Shown: positions 8,503 through 17,729, counted from the first letter of the stretch. The stretch: DNA of 64,000 bases from Picosynechococcus sp. PCC 7002 (GCF_963860125.1 NZ_CAWLFA010000007.1:122460-186459), one strand, 5' to 3'. The notes: generated from the sequence alone by a model not told the origin. Numbers and translations: made by a program.

Positions 8503-9540
8503 GTGTTGATATCCATTAAAAAGTATTGCAAAATATTGGTTTTTTCTGCATTTTTTGCTGGAGCAATTATTGCTTGTCAACCCGAAAATCAGCAGCAAAA
8601 AGTTGTCGTTTATGTCTCTGTTGATCGCACCTATGCAGAACCAATTTTAACGGAATTTACAGCGGCAACGGGCATTGATGTGTTGCCAGTCTATGACGTG
8701 GAGGCGACAAAAACCACGGGTTTAACCCAGCGTCTCTTGCGGGAAAAAGAGCGACCCCAGGCGGATGTGTTTTGGAGTGGAGAATTCGCCCAAATCTTAC
8801 TGTTGCAAGGAGAGGGAGTTTTAGCACCCTATGAATCGCCAGTCGCTGCGAAGCTACCACCCCAGTACCGAGATCCCGAAGGTTATTGGACGGGAATGGG
8901 CGGACGGGCAAGGGTATTGCTGATTAATACGGATCGTTTAGCAATTGATGAAGCGCCCCAGTCTTTAACCGATCTCACCAGCGATCAATGGCCTGGGTCA
9001 GAAATGGCGATCGCCTATCCTTTTTTCGGCACCACAGCGACCCATGCAGCAGCCCTCTATGCAGTTTGGGGGCCAGAGCCAGCCCGGGCGTTTTTTACTG
9101 ATCTCCAACGTAAAAATGTCCAGGTCGTTGATGGAAATTCGGTGGTGCGGGATCTGGTGGTCGATGGTCAGGTGAGCATTGGCCTGACGGATACCGATGA
9201 TGCCTGTAGCGCCGTGGAAAAGGGGGCACCGGTGGCCCTGGTGTTTCCGGATCAGGGGCCTGGGGAAATGGGGACGTTTGTCTTGACGGGAACAGTGGCT
9301 GTAATTGCGGATGGGCCGAATCCTGACCAGGGGCAAGCACTGGTGGATTTTCTCGTCAGTCCAGAAACGGAACAACGGTTGATGGCCGTGGGGGGTAGCC
9401 AATTGCCTTTATATCCTGGGGCGGCGGTGTCCGGTTGTCTGGCAGGACAGAGTATCCAAGGAATGACGGTGGGTTTAGATGCCATTTATGGGCAGTTAGA
9501 ACCGTCAAAGCAAGACCTGAGTGAAATTTTTATTCGCTAA
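8503..9540 (+). CDS. Iron-type ABC transporter substrate-binding lipoprotein
   Basis: 345 residues from a GTG start. Signal peptide with lipobox IIAC (Cys25), so the mature protein is lipid-anchored on the periplasmic face of the inner membrane. The body begins with VVVYVSVDRTYAEPILTEF and fits the AfuA/FbpA/FutA group of binding proteins (COG1840-like), which usually deliver ferric iron and sometimes other ligands. The metal-ligand tyrosines cannot be assigned safely by eye. It is the first gene of a run of six overlapping or abutting genes; its TAA shares one base with the ATG of the permease. Confidence 0.85.
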   Translation: MLISIKKYCKILVFSAFFAGAIIACQPENQQQKVVVYVSVDRTYAEPILTEFTAATGIDVLPVYDVEATKTTGLTQRLLREKERPQADVFWSGEFAQILLLQGEGVLAPYESPVAAKLPPQYRDPEGYWTGMGGRARVLLINTDRLAIDEAPQSLTDLTSDQWPGSEMAIAYPFFGTTATHAAALYAVWGPEPARAFFTDLQRKNVQVVDGNSVVRDLVVDGQVSIGLTDTDDACSAVEKGAPVALVFPDQGPGEMGTFVLTGTVAVIADGPNPDQGQALVDFLVSPETEQRLMAVGGSQLPLYPGAAVSGCLAGQSIQGMTVGLDAIYGQLEPSKQDLSEIFIR

Positions 9541-11126
9541 TGAAAGGCGATCGCCACAGATTAAATCCATGGACAACCCTGGGGTTGGGGGGGTTTCTGG
9601 TGGTGGTCTTTGGGCCACTATTGAGCTTGATGGCCAGTGTGATCGTTGAACTAAGCCAAGGGAATGGGGCCTGGTTATCTCTACTGGTGCCGACGGGGCG
9701 ACGCTGGCAACTGTTAGGAAATAGTCTGCAATTGGCGATCGCCGTAGGGACGGTGAGCACGGTATTGGGGGGTCTGATTGCCTGTTACCTGTGGCAGACA
9801 GCCTGGGCTTGGCGGTGGCGGTGGGGGTTGTTGCCGCTCCTATTTGTGCCGAGCTATATCCATTCCTTCGGGTGGTCAGCGTTGGGTCTGGGGTTGAATG
9901 GGGGTTTACGCAGCCTTGGTTTTGGGACAATCCCCCTCCAGGGATGGTGGAGTTGCGGTTGGGTGGAAGTGATGGCGTTTTTGCCCTTGGCGGTGGGTTT
10001 GGGCTGGTTGGGTTTGGCGGCGGTGGGTCGGGAAGCAATTGAGGCGGCGCGGCTCCTGGTGCCGGATCTACAGGTGTTGGGACAAATTATTTTGCCCCTG
10101 GCGTTACCGAGTTTTGTGGCCAGTTTTGGCTTGATTTTTCTGTTGAGCCTAATGGACTATAGCCTTCCTTCGTTGTTTGGCATTGGCACCTATGCCCTGG
10201 AAATTTTCGCGGAATACAGCACCAGCAATGAACCAGCCCGGGCGTTTCTGTTGGCGGTGCCCCTCTTGGCGATCGCCTGGGGGGTGATTTTGATCTTGCA
10301 ACTGCCCCTCCAGCAAACGATGCAACTCTCACCCCAGGAAAATCTCTGGGAAATTCCCCCCCGTTGGCCTTGGTGGTTCGTCTGGCTCCAGCACCTGGCC
10401 CTTGGTCTTTTTACCTTGCAAATTTTGGTGCCCTTCGTTAATTTGCTGGTCATGGCGGCCCAGGAATCCCAGTGGTTTCCCCCGATCCAAGCTACTGCCA
10501 GAGAAATAACTTTTACCCTTGGCCTGGGTTTGACAGTGGCGATCGCCGCTTTACCCCTAGCCTTGGCGATCGCCCAGCTTCTCAACCGTGATGACCGTTG
10601 GGGGAGAGTGACTTGGGGGCTAGTCATTTGGGCCTTGGCTTTACCCGCCCCCCTAGTGGGGATTGGCCTGATTGATCTGTGGAATCGCCCGCTTCCCCTG
10701 GAAATTTACGGCACACCATTGATGCCATTTTTAGCCCACCTCGCTCGCTTTACCCCCTTCGCCAGTTTGGTGCTCCTAGCGCAATTACAGCAATTGAACC
10801 AACCCCTCTGGGAGGCGACCCGCTTGGAAGTTGGCCCCCGGTGGCGGATTTGGCTCTGGTTGCGTTTACCACTGCTCCTACCGGGGTTGTTGGCGGCGGC
10901 GGGTCTGGTCTTTGCCCTCAGTGTCGGTGAATTGGGCGCGACTTTGATCGTGATTCCCCCTGGATATTCCACCCTCACCCTCCGGATTTATAACTACTTG
11001 CATTACGGAGCGGCGGCATCGGTGGCGGTGTTATGTCTGGTGTTGGTGGCGATCGCCTTTGGGGTTGGTGGACTGATGGCTTGGGGGTTAAGGGGGTTGG
11101 GGCACCATTTACCGAGGGGGAGATAG
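9540..11126 (+). CDS. Iron-type ABC transporter permease, double-length
   Basis: 528 residues, almost all hydrophobic, with about twelve membrane segments in two halves. This is the FbpB/AfuB/ThiP architecture in which one polypeptide replaces a permease dimer. EAARLLVPD and the equivalent EATRLEVGP in the second half are the two EAA loops that contact the ATPase. The start overlaps the binding-protein stop (TAATG), indicating translational coupling. It forms the membrane channel for the importer encoded at 8503-11786. Confidence 0.9.
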   Translation: MKGDRHRLNPWTTLGLGGFLVVVFGPLLSLMASVIVELSQGNGAWLSLLVPTGRRWQLLGNSLQLAIAVGTVSTVLGGLIACYLWQTAWAWRWRWGLLPLLFVPSYIHSFGWSALGLGLNGGLRSLGFGTIPLQGWWSCGWVEVMAFLPLAVGLGWLGLAAVGREAIEAARLLVPDLQVLGQIILPLALPSFVASFGLIFLLSLMDYSLPSLFGIGTYALEIFAEYSTSNEPARAFLLAVPLLAIAWGVILILQLPLQQTMQLSPQENLWEIPPRWPWWFVWLQHLALGLFTLQILVPFVNLLVMAAQESQWFPPIQATAREITFTLGLGLTVAIAALPLALAIAQLLNRDDRWGRVTWGLVIWALALPAPLVGIGLIDLWNRPLPLEIYGTPLMPFLAHLARFTPFASLVLLAQLQQLNQPLWEATRLEVGPRWRIWLWLRLPLLLPGLLAAAGLVFALSVGELGATLIVIPPGYSTLTLRIYNYLHYGAAASVAVLCLVLVAIAFGVGGLMAWGLRGLGHHLPRGR

Positions 11127-11129
11127 ACC

Positions 11130-11786
11130 ATGATCCAAGTCGAAAATCTTAGTAAAACCTATCAGACAGCTAAAATTCTGGATAATTTAGCTCTGACAGT
11201 GGAACCAGGGCAAACCGTGGCGATTTTAGGGCCATCCGGGAGTGGCAAAACCACCCTGTTACGCCTAATTGCTGGCCTTGAACAACCCGATGGCGGTACC
11301 ATTTCCCTCGCCGGTCAGGTGGTCAGTTCTTCAACGCAAATCCTCGCCCCCCACCTACGCCACATTGGGTTTGTCTTTCAAACGCCGATTCTCTGGCCCC
11401 ACATGACCATCTCCCAAAATATTGCCTTTGGTCTGGGCCACCTCACAGCCCCGGTGAAAAAACAACGCATCCAACAACTCCTCGAACGGTTGGCGATCGC
11501 CTCCTTAGCCCACCGCTATCCCTACCAACTTTCCGGGGGGGAAGCGAAACGGGCTTCCTTGGCAAGGGTTTTAGCGCCCCATCCCCCCTATGTCCTTTTC
11601 GATGAACCCCTGACGAACCTGGATCTCGCCCTTAAACAGACTCTGCTCCATTACATCCGCGAATATCTCGATCTCACTGCCGCCTGTGCCCTTTATGTCA
11701 CCCATGACCCGACCGAAGCCCAATATCTCAGCGAGAAAATTTTCTGGCTAAAGGGAGGAAAGCTGCAATCCGATGAAATACCCTGA
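11130..11786 (+). CDS. ABC transporter ATP-binding protein of the iron-type importer
   Basis: 218 residues: Walker A GPSGSGKTT near residue 38, Q-loop FVFQTP, signature LSGGEAKRASLARVL, Walker B YVLFDEP and D-loop LTNLDL, with the switch histidine in YVTHDP. It lacks the ~100-residue regulatory extension found in FbpC-type ATPases, so it is a minimal ABC subunit. It starts 3 bp after the permease gene and its last 14 bp overlap the next gene, which ties the propeller protein to the transporter. Confidence 0.9.
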   Translation: MIQVENLSKTYQTAKILDNLALTVEPGQTVAILGPSGSGKTTLLRLIAGLEQPDGGTISLAGQVVSSSTQILAPHLRHIGFVFQTPILWPHMTISQNIAFGLGHLTAPVKKQRIQQLLERLAIASLAHRYPYQLSGGEAKRASLARVLAPHPPYVLFDEPLTNLDLALKQTLLHYIREYLDLTAACALYVTHDPTEAQYLSEKIFWLKGGKLQSDEIP

Positions 11787-12825
11787 ACCATACAGCTTAA
11801 AACTCTGGAAATACCTGCTTTTTGGCGCAATTGTCAGCACCTTGGGCCTATTTATCTGGGAACTTTTGTCTCTCTTTCAAAGCTGGCAGGGACAACCCAA
11901 ACAACCAGGCTGGGAAATTATTCGTCCTCCCCAGGAAGTTTCTGCCCTCGTCATCCAAGGTGATCATCTCTGGGCCGGGGGTCAGGCAGGGGTCTTTCAA
12001 ATTGCTTTACAACCTCCCCATACCGTTGAACCCCTCCAATGCGATCGCCCGTTGCAATTCGTCCGTGCCCTAGCAATCGATCCCGACGGTGTGCTCTGGA
12101 TTGGCCATGGCAACGGTTTAAATTATGTCGATGCCCAAGGGTGCCACCCCTATCAATCCGATAAGCCGTTTTTTCAAGGTCAAATTAATGCCCTCTATGT
12201 GGATCGGGCGGGTCAACTTTGGATCGGCACCTGGGAGGGAGCAGCGGTCAAGGAAAACAAGGATTGGCACTTTTTAACCCCGGCGGATGGACTACCGGAT
12301 CGGATGGTAAATGTCATTCATCAAGATGCCGAGGGGGGAATGTGGTTTGGCTCGGCGGTGGCTCCTAAAGGCGGGTTAAGCCACTGTATTAAGAAATCCT
12401 GCCAACTTTTTTCGACGGCCAATGGGCTGGCCCATAATAACATTACAAGCCTATTTAGCGATGATACAGGGCATCTCTGGGTGGGCATGGGTCTTTTTGA
12501 TCGTGGTGGCCTCGCTCGCCTGGAACGACGCACGACTGGTTGGGCGATCGCCCAAATTTTCACCAAAGCAGATGGCCTTGCTGGAGAAAAAGTCCGCTCC
12601 ATCTACCAAGATCAAACCGGGGTGCTGTGGTTTGGCTCTGAATATAACGGTTTAGCTCGCTTAGATTCCCAGGGACGATGGCTCATTCTCACGGAAGCCG
12701 ATGGTCTGGCGGATCAGGAGGTAAAGGCAATGGTACAGGATCGATTTGGTAATCTCTGGCTCGGTACCCGTAACGGCATTACGCGACTCGATGCCCAATA
12801 TTTACGCAATTTAGGGGAGCAATAA
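11773..12825 (+). CDS. Membrane-anchored beta-propeller protein (two-component regulator propeller repeats)
   Basis: 350 residues: one N-terminal membrane helix (residues ~12-35), then a domain of repeated blades. Each blade carries a variant of G-L-x-x-x-x-(V/I)-x-x-(L/I/M)-x-x-D-x-x-G-x-(L/M)-W-(F/I/V/L)-G. Examples are DGLPDRMVNVIHQDAEGGMWFGS, shortened here to its ends, and GLADQEVKAMVQDRFGNLWLG. Such Reg_prop blades normally form the sensing domain of hybrid histidine kinases, but here no kinase follows. It overlaps the ABC ATPase gene by 14 bp and is 2 bp from the next gene, so it is probably an accessory sensor or scaffold outside the membrane. Function inferred only from context. Confidence 0.8.
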   Translation: MKYPEPYSLKLWKYLLFGAIVSTLGLFIWELLSLFQSWQGQPKQPGWEIIRPPQEVSALVIQGDHLWAGGQAGVFQIALQPPHTVEPLQCDRPLQFVRALAIDPDGVLWIGHGNGLNYVDAQGCHPYQSDKPFFQGQINALYVDRAGQLWIGTWEGAAVKENKDWHFLTPADGLPDRMVNVIHQDAEGGMWFGSAVAPKGGLSHCIKKSCQLFSTANGLAHNNITSLFSDDTGHLWVGMGLFDRGGLARLERRTTGWAIAQIFTKADGLAGEKVRSIYQDQTGVLWFGSEYNGLARLDSQGRWLILTEADGLADQEVKAMVQDRFGNLWLGTRNGITRLDAQYLRNLGEQ

Positions 12826-12827
12826 CC

Positions 12828-15317
12828 ATGGCTGCTTCTTCTAATGGGCAAAGCCAACAGGCACCGAAAACCCTGGTGCAATTGCTGGGCTGGCTTTTAA
12901 AAGCTTTTCTGCAAGCATTACCTCGCCAAATCGTGGTTGGGGTTATCGTCGGTGGTGTGATGTGGCTGGTGCATACTTTCCTATTGGTTGGTGTGAACGA
13001 AGGGTTTAATCCGACCACAAATCCTTGGCTCGGTTCCGTCTTGGTGATCTCGGATCAGCTTGTACCCGGCACATTATTTTGGCTATTTAGTGGCATTTTG
13101 GTGGGTCACCTATTTCGAGGCACCCTGGGTAACTATCTCAAGGGGATCGGTCAACTGCCGCAAATCTGCGTGGATGTTGGCCAACAAGCTAGTCAATTTC
13201 AAAGTCCTTTCCCCTGGGTGGGTCTGGCGGTGGCGATCGCCTTTAGTACCTTCTTGGGCAATCTGCTGGTGAGCATCCAAATTGCTCTGTTTGCCCTGGC
13301 CGCCGTTTGTGAACCCCAACATCTCCTGCGCCTTGCGGCTCAGTTGGGTTGGCAAGATGCCCATCGTCTATTTCGCCATCAATCTCCCCCAGCTTTGTCC
13401 CAGGTCACGTTACAAACCCTCCTAGCTGGCCTCATGGTGGGTTATCTCATTGCGGCCATTTGCTTCTGGTTTTTTGGTGGCATTCCCCAATTACTTTTCC
13501 TCGGGGCGATCGCCATTGCTCTTGTTCTCATTTTTAGAAACAACCAACCGCCATCGACCCAAACTTTAATACTGCTATCGCTCAGTTTGGTAGGGTTTTA
13601 CGTCGCCCATGGTATTCCTGTTCTCGCCGATGACTGTGGTTGGCAAGAAGCAGGTGGTAGCCTAGATCGCTGGTTAGCCAGTGGCCCCTGCGTTATCACA
13701 ACAGCGACCCTTGGTTTTCCTGCTGCGGGCGGTTTCTGGACAGGCTGGATTTTAGGTAATTTACCTTCAATTCCCACAGTTATCTATGGCACTGGCACGC
13801 CGGATGATCCTTTTCGCGACTATCCTGATGCCAACAATCCCCCCTGGAAGCAAGGTATCTACGGTACGGGTACAAAAGAAGATCCTTTCCGCGATTATCC
13901 TGATGTAAACAATCCACCGCAAACCCCAGGTATCTACGGCAGTGGAACACCAGATGATCCCTATCGTGATTATCCTGATGCCAACAATCCCCCCTGGAAA
14001 CAAGGTATCTACGGCACTGGTACAAAAGAAGATCCTTTCCGGGACTATCCTGATGTGAACAATCCACCGCAAACCCCAGGTATTTACGGCAGTGGAACAC
14101 CGGATGACCCCTATCGAGATTACCCCGATGCCAATAATCCCCCCTGGAAACAAGGCATCTACGGCACGGGCACGAGAGAAGATCCTTTCCGGGACTATCC
14201 CGACGCGAAGAATCCACCGTGGCAACAAAACATTACTGGAAGCGGCACGAGAAATGATCCCGTTCGCAATGTGAACATCCCACCTGGACAGAATTTTCCA
14301 GCTTCACCGGGCCAAGGGCCAGGCGTACCGAAGCAACCTGGGATGCCAAATGCACCTTTTTATAATCCTAATAGTTGGGTTCCTGTCGATCCACGGGTAA
14401 ATCAATGGATTGGGTCGCGGGAAGTGTATCGCAATAATTGGGATGTAACACCCGATGGAAAATTTGTCACCCTCAAAGATAATCCGCTATTTGTCATTCC
14501 AATTTCTCAAATTACGGGAGATTCTGGGGATGATTGGGCGACGATTTTTAGTACCCCAGTTCCAAGCACAGATCATGATCAATATGTTGAAGGTATTGTT
14601 GATACGGCTTTGATCATTGATAGTCTTGAGGCGTTAACGGGTGATTCTGAGATCCGCCCATTGACAAGATCGGGCTGGAACCAGCTTTCTGATGCGGATA
14701 AACAGCAAACCCTACAATACATTGCGAATTTATGTGGCCATAAATTGGGAGTAGGGCCGGTACAGGTCGATTTCGGTTCTGGCCTAAAGGATGCTAATGG
14801 CAATATGGTTCATGCCCACTTCGATCCAAATACAGGGCGAGTTGTGTTTAACACTGACTCATACATGTATAAAAATCCTCAACAGGCGATCGCCACCATT
14901 GGCCATGAGGTGAAGCACGCTCAACAATGGGATCCGAATAACCCCATGGAAAACCCCACGGCCCGCCACGCCGCGACGACGAATGCCCAAAAATATACAG
15001 GCTCAGACACCGATCCAGTGATTTATGCGGGTCAATATAACGAAAATGATGCTGAATCCTTTGGTAACCGTTTGGGCAATGCCCTGAGTAAAGAAGCCTA
15101 CAAGAAAGAGTTAGCCAGCATTAAAGATGTCTGGGATCAACTGAAGGGGGGCGCAGAACAGGCACCAAAAAATCAACCACCAAAATCCTGGGTACGGGAG
15201 AAAACGCTCATGGATTTTGTCAGTAAGGCAAATCCCCAGCAACGGCAGCAAATTTATAACCTTGTTAAATCCGGTGCTTTAAAAGTTAAAGATGATTGGG
15301 GGCAAGAGGTATGGTAA
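12828..15317 (+). CDS. Polytopic membrane protein with Asp/Pro tandem repeats and a C-terminal HExxH peptidase-like domain
   Basis: 829 residues. Residues ~15-310 hold about six to seven membrane segments. Residues 319-481 are six and a half tandem 25-residue repeats (type IYGTGT-x-x-DP-F/Y-R-DYPD-x-NNPP). The remainder is soluble and contains IATIGHEVKHAQQW: an HExxH zinc-peptidase motif with H693, E694 and H697. NENDAESFG follows, where E739 or E743 could supply the third zinc ligand. The HExxHxxQ form recalls metallopeptidase-like domains of secreted toxins and DUF4157 proteins, but I cannot name the family. It is coupled to the propeller gene (2 bp) and overlaps the zinc-ribbon gene (7 bp). 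Protease activity is inferred. Confidence 0.75.
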   Translation: MAASSNGQSQQAPKTLVQLLGWLLKAFLQALPRQIVVGVIVGGVMWLVHTFLLVGVNEGFNPTTNPWLGSVLVISDQLVPGTLFWLFSGILVGHLFRGTLGNYLKGIGQLPQICVDVGQQASQFQSPFPWVGLAVAIAFSTFLGNLLVSIQIALFALAAVCEPQHLLRLAAQLGWQDAHRLFRHQSPPALSQVTLQTLLAGLMVGYLIAAICFWFFGGIPQLLFLGAIAIALVLIFRNNQPPSTQTLILLSLSLVGFYVAHGIPVLADDCGWQEAGGSLDRWLASGPCVITTATLGFPAAGGFWTGWILGNLPSIPTVIYGTGTPDDPFRDYPDANNPPWKQGIYGTGTKEDPFRDYPDVNNPPQTPGIYGSGTPDDPYRDYPDANNPPWKQGIYGTGTKEDPFRDYPDVNNPPQTPGIYGSGTPDDPYRDYPDANNPPWKQGIYGTGTREDPFRDYPDAKNPPWQQNITGSGTRNDPVRNVNIPPGQNFPASPGQGPGVPKQPGMPNAPFYNPNSWVPVDPRVNQWIGSREVYRNNWDVTPDGKFVTLKDNPLFVIPISQITGDSGDDWATIFSTPVPSTDHDQYVEGIVDTALIIDSLEALTGDSEIRPLTRSGWNQLSDADKQQTLQYIANLCGHKLGVGPVQVDFGSGLKDANGNMVHAHFDPNTGRVVFNTDSYMYKNPQQAIATIGHEVKHAQQWDPNNPMENPTARHAATTNAQKYTGSDTDPVIYAGQYNENDAESFGNRLGNALSKEAYKKELASIKDVWDQLKGGAEQAPKNQPPKSWVREKTLMDFVSKANPQQRQQIYNLVKSGALKVKDDWGQEVW
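13782..14270 (+). repeat. Six and a half tandem 75-bp repeats inside the HExxH gene
   Basis: In-frame units begin at 13782, 13857, 13932, 14007, 14082 and 14157, with a partial, diverged unit from 14232. Units alternate in type (ending PPWKQG or PPQTPG), so the real period is 150 bp and the array probably grew by duplicating a dimer. Reading frame is kept throughout. The long minus-strand ORFs opposite the array follow from the repeat composition and are not genes. Confidence 0.9.
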
Positions 15318-16099
15318 CGCCACAAGAACATCCGTTATTACCCTTAGCAACGGCGATCGCCAATTTAGGCTATCAACCAACGTCGTTACTCTGGAATGCA
15401 ACCCAACGCATGGCTCAGGTACCGGGTTTAGCCCAGGATCTCTTGGCCTATGTAAAAGCAGGTTCACCGCCTCCAGATTTTTCCCAGCAACAACCCGCTA
15501 GCTTATTTAAGCCTTTACCAGGCGGCTATAGTGTTGCAACCCTAATTCGGGATTATCAGTTTCAGGCCATTGGTGCTTTTTTGATCGCTGTAGAACTCAG
15601 TCTGCGGCCCGACCAAGGGAAAGCTTTGTTAAATTATTTTCTTCACCGGGGTTATTGGCGTACAAATACCGATGGTTCAAGGGATCTGATCTTTCCCCCG
15701 CTCACAGAACAACTGCCCCAATGTCCCCAATGCCGTAGCCGCTGGTTTGAAGATCTGCCCCGATGCCCAAGCTGTGGCCTTGTGCGTCGTCATGTCACCG
15801 TTGAGGATGGCCCCTTACCCTTGGAGGAATTGGCGACAATGACGCAAACTCAATCTGTTGATCAAAAAGTTCCAGCGGCGATCGCCCCTAACCATCCCGT
15901 TTCCCCGACGAGCGTAAATCGACGCTGTGCCCAATGTCATCATCCTTTATCCCAAAACAGTCATTTTTGTCCCCATTGTGGTGCCGTTGTTGCGGTGGCT
16001 GCTGCACCTATTGAGCATCCTTCAGCTTGTCCGAAATGTGGCCATCTAGCCCGCCCTGGTGCAAAATTCTGTAGTCATTGCGGTCTGAATTTAAACTAA
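15311..16099 (+). CDS. Protein with three zinc ribbons, last gene of the transporter operon
   Basis: The ATG at 15311 overlaps the preceding stop (ATGGTAA) and has AGAGG just upstream, so it is preferred to a TTG at 15296. 262 residues: an N-terminal helical region of about 130 residues without known signature, then three paired-CxxC ribbons: CPQC...CPSC near residue 140, CAQC...CPHC near residue 210, and CPKC...CSHC at the C-terminus. No signal peptide or membrane helix, so it is cytoplasmic. It may bind the cytosolic face of the preceding membrane protein; no enzymatic role can be seen. Confidence 0.75.
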   Translation: MVTPQEHPLLPLATAIANLGYQPTSLLWNATQRMAQVPGLAQDLLAYVKAGSPPPDFSQQQPASLFKPLPGGYSVATLIRDYQFQAIGAFLIAVELSLRPDQGKALLNYFLHRGYWRTNTDGSRDLIFPPLTEQLPQCPQCRSRWFEDLPRCPSCGLVRRHVTVEDGPLPLEELATMTQTQSVDQKVPAAIAPNHPVSPTSVNRRCAQCHHPLSQNSHFCPHCGAVVAVAAAPIEHPSACPKCGHLARPGAKFCSHCGLNLN

Positions 16100-16264
16100 C
16101 TCTCGTCTCTACACATCCCTAGGACTCATCTCCTAACGATAGAGGGTGAAAATCCTCTCATCTATCATTCATTATTACTTCTTAAGTACTGTCGTATTGT
16201 TAAAGATGGAGTCTCTATTTTTTTAGACGACTCTTAAGTAAAGAAAATCTGGAGAAAAATTATT

Positions 16265-16714
16265 GTGGATACCGCAGTTCGTAAGGTGAAAGGTCAATGC
16301 CGTTGTGGACAGGTGAAATTTGAGGTCACGTCAGAACCATTGATTACAATGGCTTGTCATTGTGTGGGGTGTCAGAAAATAACTGCAAGTGCGTTTAGCC
16401 TGAGTGCATTATTTCCGAGCGCTACCTTTTCAGTCACCTCTGGTGTACCTGTTATTGGTGGAATGCATGGGAACACGCGTCATTATTTTTGCGGATATTG
16501 CATGAGTTGGCTATTTACACGGCCTGAAGGTTTGGATGATTTTGTCAATGTCCGCTCCACGATGCTAGATCACCCTCAAAACTACAAGCCATTTATGGAA
16601 ACCTATACGGATGAGAAGCTAGAGTGGGCTACGACAGGTGCAAAGCGTAGTTTTAAAAAACTCCCACTTCCAGAGGAATACCCAGCGTTAATCCAGGAAT
16701 ACGTCAACAAATAG
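16265..16714 (+). CDS. GFA-family zinc protein (glutathione-dependent formaldehyde-activating enzyme-like)
   Basis: 149 residues from a GTG start. The cysteines fit the GFA fold: GQCRCGQVKFE at the N-terminus, then CHCVGCQK, then FCGYCMSWLF. These are the CxC, CxC-xx-C and CxxC sets that bind two zincs. Founding members bind S-hydroxymethylglutathione, but most family members have unproven substrates, so a role in formaldehyde chemistry is only a possibility. Separated from its neighbours by 165 and 266 bp, so probably monocistronic. Confidence 0.85.
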   Translation: MDTAVRKVKGQCRCGQVKFEVTSEPLITMACHCVGCQKITASAFSLSALFPSATFSVTSGVPVIGGMHGNTRHYFCGYCMSWLFTRPEGLDDFVNVRSTMLDHPQNYKPFMETYTDEKLEWATTGAKRSFKKLPLPEEYPALIQEYVNK

Positions 16715-16980
16715 CAGCGGCTACAAAATTGAGGAATGTACAGTGCAACACATAAATCCCACCATACTTAATCGATATTCAAAGTGTCAGACGTATTAGA
16801 TACAAAAATCTCTGAGAAGATAGCGAGGAAGTGATTTACCGATGCGGCGATCGCCATGTTGCATCACGAAAGTCTGCGGTAATATCCTGATAAGCCTGGT
16901 TTGTTGTGTGGCAGGTGCGGCGTACCCCCTAGTTCAACCATAAAAACCAAAAAGTAAAGCCCACGGAGAGGAAATATGTC

Positions 16981-17712
16981 ATGGCAGACCAAACATTTAA
17001 GACGTCGCCACAAATCTACGCGCGGGCAGTAGGGGTGTTGTATCTGATCATCATCGTTCTCGGACTTTTTAGCGAAATATTTGTGCGATCGCCACTTATT
17101 GCTCCAGGAGATGCAGCGACGACTGCCAGCAACATTATGGCAGCAGAGGCGCTTTTCCGGGTTGGATTTCTAGCCGACTCAATTATGTGCCTGAGTGATG
17201 TGGCCGTGGCTGTATTACTGTTTGTACTTCTGCGGCCAATTAATAAAATACTTGCTCTGATTGCCCTATGTTTCCGAGTGACCCAGACAGCAGTAATTGC
17301 CCTTAGTCTCCTCAACTATTACGCAGCCATACTTCTTTTGAAAGGTTCAAATTATACTGCGGCATTCGATGTTGCTCAACTCAACTCACTTTCATCGCTA
17401 TTTCTTGATCTGCACAGCTATGGGTATGATCTCGGCCTGATTCTGTTTGGGGTTCATTGTCTCGTTCTCGGTTACTTAATTGCCAAGTCGCTATATATGC
17501 CCAGGGTGCTTGGATACTTAGTCATGGCTGCGGGCATCACTTATCTGATTGGGAGTTATACACGGTTTTTGTTTCCGGACTTTGTCGAAGCTATCGCGCC
17601 AATTTATCTGGTGACGATTATTTCAGAACTCTCCCTATGTCTGTGGTTGCTGATTAAGGGAGTGAATCCAGAACAGTGGCAAGAAAAGGCAGAAAGTGTT
17701 GGTTTGCTATAA
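16981..17712 (+). CDS. DUF4386 membrane protein
   Basis: 243 residues with six or so membrane segments. The N-terminus (IYARAVGVLYLIIIVLGLF), the LADSIMCLSDVAVAVLLFVLLRP region and the FGVHCLVLGYLIAKS segment match the DUF4386 pattern. Its function is unknown. GAGAGG lies just upstream of the ATG. The 266-bp upstream gap holds no ORF. The following gene is a broken AraC regulator, a partner often seen beside DUF4386 genes, so the pair was probably acquired together. Confidence 0.8.
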   Translation: MADQTFKTSPQIYARAVGVLYLIIIVLGLFSEIFVRSPLIAPGDAATTASNIMAAEALFRVGFLADSIMCLSDVAVAVLLFVLLRPINKILALIALCFRVTQTAVIALSLLNYYAAILLLKGSNYTAAFDVAQLNSLSSLFLDLHSYGYDLGLILFGVHCLVLGYLIAKSLYMPRVLGYLVMAAGITYLIGSYTRFLFPDFVEAIAPIYLVTIISELSLCLWLLIKGVNPEQWQEKAESVGLL

Positions 17713-17729
17713 AAAAATATATTTTTTGA

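Noticed and set aside
9505..10038. Minus-strand ORF of 177 residues opposite the permease
   Set aside because: Proline-rich antisense shadow of a hydrophobic permease gene; no ribosome site or motif.
13767..14228. Two minus-strand ORFs of ~150 residues opposite the tandem repeats
   Set aside because: They are the antisense reading of the 75-bp repeats, with the same period; no ribosome site or family. The plus-strand frame is clearly the coding one.
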